NCBI RefSeq assembly: GCF_000003605.2
Contig: NW_003124399.1
Coordinates: 48,973-75,568 of the forward strand
Direction of reading: 5' to 3'
Length of the DNA stretch: 26,596 nt
Source of the DNA: Saccoglossus kowalevskii
Taxonomy: Eukaryota > Hemichordata > Enteropneusta > Harrimaniidae
The notes beneath the pieces were generated by a model. It had not been told where the DNA came from and did not search any database. It saw only the letters and a program-made list of their open reading frames with translations. The position numbers and the translations under genes are program-made. Below, piece after piece: positions 18,910-26,596 of this stretch. Positions within the stretch are counted from its first letter, which is position 1; the number at the start of each line of letters is the position of its first letter.

Positions 18910-20637
18910 AGTTATTTTCATGAGTGATATGGTGTTTCCTATGGCAGTATTTTCATGAGTGATATAGTGTTTCCTATGGCAGTATTTTCATGAGTGATAT
19001 GGTGTTTCCTATGGCAGTATTTTCATGAGTGATATGGTGTTCCTATGGCAGTATTTTCATGAGTGATATGGTGTACCTATGGCTATTTTTATGAGTGATA
19101 TGGTGTTTCCTATGGCAGTATTTTCATGAGTGATAAGGTGTTCCTATGGCAGTATTTTTATGAGTGATATGGTGTTCCTATGGCAGTATTTTCATAAGTG
19201 ATATGGTGTTCCTATGGCAGTATTTTCATAAGTGATATGGTGTTCCTATGGCAGTGTTTTCAACAGTGATATTGTGTTCTTATGGCAATATTTTCAACAG
19301 TGATATGATGTTCCTCTGGCAGTATTTTCAACAGTGATATGATGTTCCTATGGCAATATTTTCAACAGTGATATGGTGTTCCTATGGCAATATTTTCAAC
19401 AGTGATATGGTGTTCCTATGGCAGTATTTTCAACAGTGATATGGTGTTCCTATGGCAGTATTTTCAACAGTGATATTGTGTTCTTATGGCAGTAGTTTCA
19501 TGAGTGATATGGTGTTCCTATGGCAGTATTTTCACGAGTGATGTGGTGTTCCTATGGCAGTATTTTCAACAGTTGTATGGTGTTCCTATGGCAGTATTTT
19601 CAACAGTGATACAGTGTTCATATGGCTACTTTTATGAGTGATATGGTGTTGCCTGTGGCTATATTTTTATGAGTGATATGGTGTTTCTATGGCAGTATTT
19701 TTGTGAGTGATATGGTGTTTCTATGGCAGTATTTTTATGAGTGATATGGTGTTTCTTATGGCAGTATTTTCACGAGTGATATGTTTCTATGGCAGTATTT
19801 TTATGAGTGATATGGTGTTTCTTATGGCAGTATTTTCCTAAGTGATATTTTGTTCCTATGGCAGTAGTTTCATGAGTGATAAGGTGTTCCTATGGCAGTA
19901 TTTTCAACAGTGATATGATGTTCCTATGGCAATATTTTCAACAGTGATATGGTGTTCCTATGGCAGTATTTTCAACAGTGATATTGTGTTCTTATGGCAG
20001 TAGTTTCATGAGTGATATGGTGTTCCTATGGCAGTATTTTCACGAGTGATGTGGTGTTCCTATGGCAGTATTTTCAACAGTTGTATGGTGTTCCTATGGC
20101 TACTTTTATGAGTGATATGGTGTTGCCTGTGGCTATATTTTTATGAGTGATATGGTGTTCCTATGGCAGTATTTTCACGAGTGATATGGTGTTCCTATGG
20201 CAGTATTTTCAACAGTGATATAGTGTTCCTATGGCTACTTTTATGAGTGATATGGTGTTGCCTGTGGCTATATTTTTATGAGTGATATGGTGTTTCTATG
20301 GCAGTATTTTTGTGAGTGATATGGTATTTCTATGGCAGTATTTTTATGAGTGATATGGTGTTTCTTATGGCAGTATTTTCACGAGTGATATGTTTCTATG
20401 GCAGTATTTTTATGAGTGATATGGTGTTCCTATGGCAGTATTTTCATGAGTGATATGGTGTTCCTATGGCAGTATTTTCATAAGTGGTATGGTGTTCCTA
20501 TGGCAGTATTTTCAACTGTGATATGATGTTCCTATGGCAGTATTTTCATAAGTGGTATGGTGTTTCTATGGCAGTATTTTCAACTGTGATATGGTGTTTC
20601 CTATGGCTGTAGTTTCATGAGTCATGTGGTGTATCCT
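18910..20637. repeat. Minisatellite 2: 34/35-bp unit, about 50 copies
   Basis: About 1.73 kb of head-to-tail units of the form TTTTCATGAGTGATATGG followed by TGTTCCTATGGCAGTA. Length varies by one base between TGTTCC and TGTTTCC types. Main variants at the GAG site are CATGAG, CACGAG, CATAAG, TATGAG and CAACAG. CAACAG units cluster at about 19260-19490, then recur. Since 34 is not a multiple of three, no long frame persists. Segments are duplicated inside the array: a run beginning GATATTGTGTTCTTATGG at about 19472 recurs 508 bp downstream, and a TACTTTTATGAG block at 19627 recurs at 20101 and 20236. The last unit is degenerate. Confidence 0.95.
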
Positions 20638-20666
20638 ACAACCATATAGTGTAGAGTTTGAAACTA

Positions 20667-20690
20667 TGTGTGTGTGTGGGGGGGGGGGGG
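20667..20690. repeat. (TG)6 followed by G13
   Basis: Six TG dinucleotides (20667-20678) run directly into a G run ending at 20690, about 30 bases after the end of minisatellite 2. Alternating purine-pyrimidine next to a long G run is prone to non-B structure and to length errors in sequencing. Confidence 0.95.
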
Positions 20691-21582
20691 TGATATATTG
20701 TATCACAAGTCTTCTCATGGAAAACTTAGAATTACTGGCTTTGCCTGTAATTCACATGTATTATATACAATCTCTGCAAAAATTGAACAAACTATTGATA
20801 AAATATTCCCAGTAAAAAAACCTTGGAAGTCTTGATATATACTCTTGTACATATATCACAAGACCTATGTCAATGAGACATTGACACTACATTTAAATTG
20901 AATGTCAGATGAAACAACTGACTACTCAATCATTTTCCAGTGACTTGATAATCAGAACTGATGAATTCAACAAGATTTTCTTATGAGAGATGGTTACAAT
21001 ATTTGCTCCATTACAGTCACATATGCTTACGTAAAAGAGAGATGTCTGTCGATAGACAAAATAAGTCATATTTCATTGAATATGCATAAAATAAATGTAA
21101 TTTTTGGCTTATGTGCACTTCTATTGGACAAAGAGTACAAAGAGCAAATGTAATATTTAAATTTGTTATATGGGTCTGTGGCATACAAATGCCATTATAC
21201 ATTATTATTGTAAAATTACTTGAATCTGATGAGATCAAATTGTATTTATTTGAAAGCTTCAACTGTAAGTGGATGTTATTAATGTATATTCATGAAATGA
21301 ATAACAATTACTGCACAGGTCATTTTTTTTCTCTGATATTTACCACAATTGTTTGCCCCTTTCATGATTGTACATTGTATATAGTTATTATACATATTAA
21401 TAATACAATTTTGTACCACTGCTGAGCATGAGTCCCACCCAATGAGAATGTTCCCATAGCAACCATTTTTTATCTGAATGCAAGTGTGCAGGCAAGCTGA
21501 ATTTAATTGTATGAAACCAAAGTTTAACTGAAGTTGATCAAAGTTGAAGCTCTGTAGTTACGATAATGTGCCAGATAAACAA
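20691..21582. other. Non-coding DNA with a small hairpin
   Basis: A bulged hairpin is visible at 20829-20864: GTCTTG with ATATA, pairing to TATAT with CAAGAC. The 104-codon plus frame at 21111-21425 and the overlapping 81-codon minus frame at 21017-21262 have no motif and ordinary AT-rich composition. I do not call genes. Confidence 0.55.
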
Positions 21583-21850
21583 CCCCCATAGTGGTTGTCG
21601 CATCAGACTCGTGATCGGTAGACCCAAGTTCAAATCCTACCTTAGGCTGAACATTGAAAGGGTCGACCCCTACCCTAGGTGAGTGTGCCACAGACTCAAT
21701 GGGAAGGCCAATTCCACTGGCCGAGATTCATTCACTAGCGAATGCGACTTTGGGATAACCTTGGTTAAGGTCTGCAGGTGCTTGTGTTCGACCGAGCCTG
21801 GTTGACGCCAGGATAGCACAATAAATTGACATTTGATAGAGAGATAGCCA
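21583..21850 (+). mobile_element. Probable tRNA-derived SINE
   Basis: The 5' part resembles a degraded tRNA-type promoter. The A-box region CCCCCATAGTGG (21585-21596 by eye) retains AGTGG, and AGTTCAAATCC at 21627-21637 fits the B-box GGTTCGANNCC with CG-to-CA decay. The A-to-B spacing is tRNA-like, and CATCAGACTCGTGATCGG between them occupies the anticodon-arm position. RNA polymerase III would transcribe such an element. The body that follows is markedly more G/C-rich than its flanks. It contains the perfect palindrome GGGTCGACCC (21660-21669) and a CCTGG..CCAGG hairpin (about 21797-21813). It then ends in an A/T-rich tail near 21820-21850. I could not assign a known SINE core domain or define target-site duplications. 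Minus-strand frames across it are spurious. Confidence 0.6.
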
Positions 21851-23406
21851 CACAGCCCTGTCATGTGTGTAGTCCCAAAACATGAATATGACCACTGTGG
21901 CATAGGAAACATATGTCAACACTAGCACTTGCAATTTGCACTTACAAAAAAAAAGTAAGAAGAGACAACAGTGACACTCAATCTCCAGAACTGTCGCCTG
22001 GCACAAAAACTTTTTTTTTTTAAATAAATAAAAAAAAGGATTCAAAAGCAGCATGGCGGCCATTTTGCATATACATATGTACATGTATGTGCATGCAGTT
22101 TACATGATGTAAGCGGAAACAGATGATAAACACGTGTATAGTTATGATTATTCCATTGATAAATATTGCATATAATGTATGATATTACATATACAGCTTT
22201 TCTATAAACAGAATAAGAGTTGCATGCACTCAAAAGCAGATTACAAATCTACACATCAACTTGCTCATAAACTTTGATGACTTGCAACATGTCTGTAAAA
22301 GTCACATGGTCATTTCACCATATTTGCAAGGAATGACCCCTTGAGTGCATCTTTAACTGCTATTGAGTTTCAAAAACAAGTATGAGTTGTCATTTCCATA
22401 AATTTTTTTAAAAAATAGGTAAAATATATTACATGTAATTCTGTTGTAGGAAACACTGACAGTTTTATATACCCATATTTGTGTACTAAATTCTCGCCTT
22501 ACATATACATATAGTGCCCGAAGACCTTATTTGATATGCAGACAGTCTGGCCTGCTGGCTACAAAGCTATACAAATTGCATTTCATTCTCCTATGTCGAC
22601 AGTTCACAGCATAAAGGTCAAATTGGATCTACCTAATGAATGACAATTTGATTGGGTAAATATGAGTGTAATTGTGTATGGGATAAAAAACCATATAAAG
22701 CATGATTGGTGTAATCAGGTTAGACTTTCGCTAATGAACATTTCTGTGCCAGTGTTGGTGATAGCACCATATTTGCCATTACCGGGAATAGTTATTCAGA
22801 AGATGAAGCAGCAGTGTTGTCACCATGGCAACATTGCTTCTACAAAATGAGATGTGATGTCGTCACGTCTTTTTCAATATACTGCTATTTTATCTGCATG
22901 GCATGAATGTCTGTACAACTTCAATGACTTTCTATTTTATTAATAATTTCTTTATTTTGAATATTTGTTATGTTATTGAAAATAGCATGGGTACTTTTTT
23001 AAAGGTCGAGTCCCTCAAGTGTTCAAGTTATTGATTAAAAATATTATATTTCTATATTGTAGTAATGATAAATAAAATTGTTTAATAGTTTTAATACTTT
23101 ATTAGAAAGAAAATACAATGTATATAATAAATTTAGGGTTCACTACAGAACATGTTTGTGTTTTAAGAATCTGTCAAGCAATATCAAATTTGCTCTATTA
23201 GAAACTCATCTTCATTAAAACCAACAATGTGTTCCATTCTGAATTATTAAAATATGTCTTATTTTGCCCATAGAAGCTCTTAGAGATCCTAATAGATCAA
23301 ATATTATACATTATTTGAATATTCCAACAAGAGCTGTTACGTTTTGTAATATAGTGTTTTAAAGAACGACAAATTTGATTGGTTTCGGCACTAGGTATAT
23401 AATAAT
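21851..23406. other. Non-coding DNA, no gene seen
   Basis: AT-rich, with a T run and A run at about 22010-22037. A patch of interlocking short palindromes (ATACATATGTACATGTATGT) lies at about 22071-22090. No recognisable exon or RNA gene. Confidence 0.6.
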
Positions 23407-23610
23407 ATACTGTAAAATACTTCATTTTTGCTTGGAACTAATTTTCGCTGAAGGAATGATTCAGTGAAAATAAAATCCAGCGAATATAGTTTTTTTCCTA
23501 TATTTCACATTTAACTCATCAAAAATCAGTAAAAATAAATTTCATACGAAACACCAAAAAAGTCTTTTCAGCGAAAATTAATTCTAGCTAAATATAGTAT
23601 TTTACAGTAT
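23407..23610. mobile_element. MITE with perfect 15-bp terminal inverted repeats
   Basis: ATACTGTAAAATACT at 23407-23421 is exactly repeated in inverted orientation at 23596-23610. The complementarity continues inward to arms of about 45 bases with small gaps; both arms reach ATTTTCGCTGAA, read on the plus strand at about 23440-23455 and on the minus strand at about 23565-23580. The element is about 204 bp and encodes nothing. The dinucleotide TA next to CTGTAAAA at both ends would fit a TA target-site duplication of Tc1/mariner-type elements (family knowledge; assignment inferred). It shares internal sequence with the element at 16358-16486. Confidence 0.85.
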
Positions 23611-24129
23611 TCTAGTATTATAAATATGTGTATGGTTTATCTGGATTTATATAGAGTTATCACTGAAATTACTACATTTGTTTTATAAAATAGACTATTT
23701 ATGTAATATGCAATTATCCCTCCATTTTGCTTGTTTCAATATTTCTGTTTGTTTATTTCCCTGTTATTGAATGAATTAGTATCAACTGTAATTAAACTAT
23801 CCTTTCCCATGAGGAGTTTTGTGAAAGCTGCCTCAGCTCTCATTTTGTAATGTCACTTTAATTAAAGATGTCATCAGAACAGTGTTTGTGGAATGGAAAT
23901 TAGTTTTGCATTGTGTTGTGAATGTTAATAAGTAGAATTACATGATGTACTTTGCTAGGACACACAGAGGTGAATTCGAAGCATGGCCATTCAGAGTCTG
24001 ACTCGGCACTTGCATATTGAGCACAAAATTCAAAAGCTTGAAGAATTTTGTTGAAGTGCTCAGAAAAAAAAAAAACAGTGTAATTTATAATATGCTTTCA
24101 TATTTAGCAACTAAATGTTTAAAGTAGGA
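23611..24129. other. Non-coding DNA, no gene seen
   Basis: AT-rich with an A12 run near 24066. Nothing recognisable. Confidence 0.6.
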
Positions 24130-24270
24130 TGGTCGTCACCTGCGCACACGCGGAATTGAGTCCCAAGCGATGATAACAACACACGCTAAAAACACAAAGG
24201 CTCATGGGTAGACGCTTGTTTGTAAACAATGACACGCTATGGACATCTGACGCTTGCGCAAGCAATGACT
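24130..24270. promoter_or_regulatory. CpG-richer patch with bZIP-like and forkhead-like sites, speculative
   Basis: About eleven CG dinucleotides fall within roughly 140 bases, against very few nearby. Candidate protein-binding sites are the perfect 12-bp palindrome GCTTGCGCAAGC at about 24252-24263, which contains the C/EBP-type core TTGCGCAA, and the forkhead-type GTAAACAA at 24222-24229. CTGCGCACACGCG near 24140-24152 is loosely NRF1-like. No TATA, initiator or downstream coding exon can be defended. It could equally be a young, CpG-rich repeat copy. Confidence 0.2.
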
Positions 24271-25156
24271 CCCTCGCTTTAAGTGCTAAAGTAAACTTTT
24301 AGCATCTTATAATCTCATAATAATATTTTTTTTTCAAAAATTCTGATCAAGACATGTAGCGAACATTTAGTCCAAAATTCGTAAAAACATTGTAGAAGAA
24401 TACAATAAAAACAAAATGTTGCCAAAAATGTTGGCAAGAATAAAATGGTGGCAAAAAAAGGTTAATGGACAGCCTGTTTAAATTTTAAAGTGCATGTATA
24501 CCGCTAAATTCTTACATATAAATTGTCTGCTACAATAAGACATCTACTTGATGGATTGGGAATCCAATGGAGAATTAGTAATTTCTATATTATTTGGAAT
24601 ACCTTGTTAAAATTTCATCAACATTTATTGTTGATTTGTATCTCATTATTTATACAATGTATCTCTCTCTCTAGTACACTATGTTCCCATGCATGTTTAC
24701 AGTGATCAGCAAGCGGTTAATTGAAATCCTAGAAGAGAAAACTTTCATATCATTACTACTGACCGAGACATGAATACAATTAGCAATGATAGAATATCTT
24801 ATGATGCTTCTGATTGAACGTGGGTCTATTAATCTACTTTATTTGATGAAAAACAGCTATATTAAGGTATAGATGAAGATTTGTGGGAAGTTTTACAAAG
24901 CCATTACTTTTTAAGATACCTGTAAAATTCTCCTAACTGTATTATAGTTAGTCAGGGAAGTTTAAATAGCTCCTAGGTTTTTTATCCATTTAGTTTAGGT
25001 GAAACTTTCACACTAAGTTGGTGTCATTTTTTTATCTAAAAAAGACATCAGGGATTGTTGATAATTTGTTTTGTTGTCTTGAAATAATGCATTAAACATG
25101 TTGCTAGCCACATAACGGCAAGCCTACTCAAGTATTTAACTATACTATGTTATATC
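24271..25156. other. Non-coding DNA, no gene seen
   Basis: AT-rich. A hairpin with 7-bp perfect arms lies at 24419-24437 (TTGCCAA, five bases, TTGGCAA). No gene recognised. Confidence 0.6.
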
Positions 25157-25990
25157 GTACTATGCCATCTATTGGAGTACCTGTCCAGACTCCCATAGTT
25201 ACATACTATGCCATCTATTGGAATACCTGTCCAGACTCCCATAGTCGCATACTATGCCATCGATTAGAATACCTGTCCAGACTCCCATAGTTACATACTA
25301 TGCCATCTATTGGAATACCTGTCCAGACTCCAGTCGCATACTATGCCATCTATTGGAATACCTGTCCAGACTCCCATAGTCACATACTATGCCATCTATT
25401 GGAATACCTTTCCAGACTCCCATAGTCACATACTATGCCATCTATTGGAATACCTGTCCAGACTCCAGTCACATAATATGCCATCTATTGGAATACCTGT
25501 CCAGACTCCCATAGTTACATACTATGCCATCTATTGGAATACCTGTCCAGACTCCAGTCGCATACTATGCCATCTATTGGAATACCTGTCCAGACTCCCA
25601 TAGTCACATACTATGCCATCTATTGGAATACCTGTCCAGACTCCCATAGTCACATACTATGCCATCTATTGGAATACCTTTCCAGACTCCCATAGTCACA
25701 TACTATGCCATCTATTGGAATACCTTTCCAGACTCCCATAGTCACATACTATGCCATCTATTGGGAATACCTGTCCAGACTCCAGTCACATAATATGCCA
25801 TCTATTGGAATACCTGTCCAGACTCCCATAGTTACATACTATGCCATCTATTGGAAATACCTGTCCAGACTCCCATAGTTACATACTATGCCATCTATTG
25901 GAATGCCTGTCCAGACTCCCATATAATATACTATGCCATCTACATACTTATGTCATCTATTGGATACTTATCCAGACTCCCATAGTAACA
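25157..25990. repeat. Minisatellite 3: 46-bp unit with a 43-bp variant, about 18 copies
   Basis: Head-to-tail units starting CATACTATGCCATCTATTGG and ending CCAGACTCCCATAGTCA. Unit starts fall at 25202, 25248, 25294, 25337, 25383, 25429, 25472, 25518, 25561, 25607, 25653, 25699, 25745, 25789, 25835 and 25882, with degenerate units at both edges. Most steps are 46 bp; four are 43-44 bp because CAT is missing from CCCATAGT. Each full unit junction carries the dyad CATAGT, five bases, ACTATG. The 97-codon plus frame at 25310-25603 exists only because 3 x 46 is divisible by three, so it cycles through all reading phases. It is not a credible gene. Confidence 0.95.
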
Positions 25991-26596
25991 TATATTGCAT
26001 TCAGTCATGACACCTTCTTTTAATTCACATCCCTATAGTATTGAGTCCGTGTACATAAACATGTAATTAGATACTGTATTTAATAATCAGCAGTAGAATT
26101 CCAGATTGTAAAACTATCTGTTCATGTATACATGTAATAACATTCTTAACCAATTTTGATTGTGAACTAACTGATTAACTAAGATAAAGAACACACCCTA
26201 AGCATTGATTGTCAATGCAATCAATATGGCCCTATTAAAGCAGCCGACAATACGGAGCCTGTCAAATCGCCATCTCCTGAATAATAAGCACGTCAGAAAA
26301 TAAAAATCAATGATGTTTTCTACCCTCAGGATATGAGCACTTTAAAACAGCTGTTTATTCCTTGTCAGTCCCACTGCTGGGTTTTATTTGTAATCAAAGC
26401 GTTTAGTTGTTTAACTGAATATTTTGTGTACATAGATGAGGCCATTTTCATCCAGCAATATATTTTAATTACTCAGTCATTATTTATCATACCCATAATA
26501 TATCTGTGGTAAATTTACCAACACTTGTATGATTCATCGCCGCTGATCAATATGTAAGTAAATTATCCAACAGACATAAATAATTGGATGAATTAC
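25991..26596. other. Non-coding DNA, no gene seen
   Basis: AT-rich flank of minisatellite 3 with a TACATGTA octamer at 26129. No recognisable frame, RNA or repeat to the window end. Confidence 0.6.

Noticed and set aside
18910..20637. CRISPR or centromeric satellite
   Set aside because: No spacers, and a 34-bp unit confined to 1.7 kb with degenerate edges is a minisatellite.
21111..21425. 104-codon plus-strand frame
   Set aside because: One frame of this size is expected by chance in 26 kb. It has no recognisable domain and overlaps an opposite-strand frame of similar quality.
21583..21655. Functional tRNA gene
   Set aside because: The B-box is decayed and the anticodon and acceptor stems do not pair by eye; the sequence continues into a SINE-like body.
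21670..22084. Overlapping minus-strand frames of 80 and 118 codons
   Set aside because: They cross the SINE and A/T homopolymer runs, overlap each other in different frames, and show no domain.
24419..24437. NFI binding site
   Set aside because: The dyad is TTGCCAA..TTGGCAA, with half-sites facing the wrong way for the NFI consensus TTGGC-N5-GCCAA.
25310..25603. 97-codon frame in minisatellite 3 as a gene
   Set aside because: A 46-bp period shifts phase each unit, so the peptide is the three frames of one repeat in rotation.
25157..25990. CRISPR-like array
   Set aside because: Units are directly adjacent and nearly identical along their whole length; there are no unique spacers, and the DNA is eukaryotic in character.

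Overview
This window looks like non-coding DNA from an animal nuclear genome. It is AT-rich (about two thirds A+T by eye) and full of homopolymer runs and AATAAA-like strings. Stop codons are frequent in all frames, and there are no ribosome-binding sites, operons or long non-repetitive open frames. I could not recognise any protein-coding gene, rRNA or intact tRNA. It is most simply read as intergenic or intronic sequence. Two palindromic octamers, TACATGTA (14 copies) and TACCGGTA (4 copies), are far commoner than base composition predicts. Together with short foldback elements ending in ACTGTAAAA, they suggest a mollusc or another lophotrochozoan. That taxonomic guess is inference only.

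Layout. Bases 1-6408 are plain AT-rich DNA with a 14-bp triplicate (3341-3381) and small palindromes. A 23-bp-arm inverted repeat lies at 6409-6558, and one copy of an interspersed repeat lies at 7231-7315. A long foldback element occupies 7867-7997, with a diverged relative at 14761-14860. Bases 9832-11588 hold minisatellite 1 (48-bp dimer of 24-bp halves, about 36 units). Bases 11589-16357 are mostly featureless, with a C13/A18 tract, a tandem 43-bp duplication and a weak tRNA-like remnant. They also hold one 228-bp open frame carrying a CRE-like octamer and a nuclear-receptor-like palindrome.

Bases 16358-17914 are dense in degraded mobile DNA: a MITE copy, dispersed repeat remnants, and the second, CpG-rich copy of the 7.2-kb repeat. 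Bases 18910-20637 hold minisatellite 2 (34/35-bp unit, about 50 copies, with internal segment duplication), followed by (TG)6G13. A probable tRNA-derived SINE lies at 21583-21850, and the best-preserved MITE at 23407-23610. A CpG-richer patch lies at 24130-24270. Minisatellite 3 (46-bp unit with a 43-bp variant, about 18 copies) spans 25157-25990.

No genes act together here, so there is no pathway to describe. The content worth a second look is structural: three unrelated minisatellites in 26.6 kb (about 16 percent of the window), two of them built on inverted-repeat dyads; small foldback families with two copies each; and a repeat pair that preserves a clear record of CpG decay. I found no convincing evidence of a new functional system. 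The least weak candidates are minisatellite 1 (dense TEAD/STAT-like dyads, or a repetitive protein exon) and the possible exon at 15559-15786.
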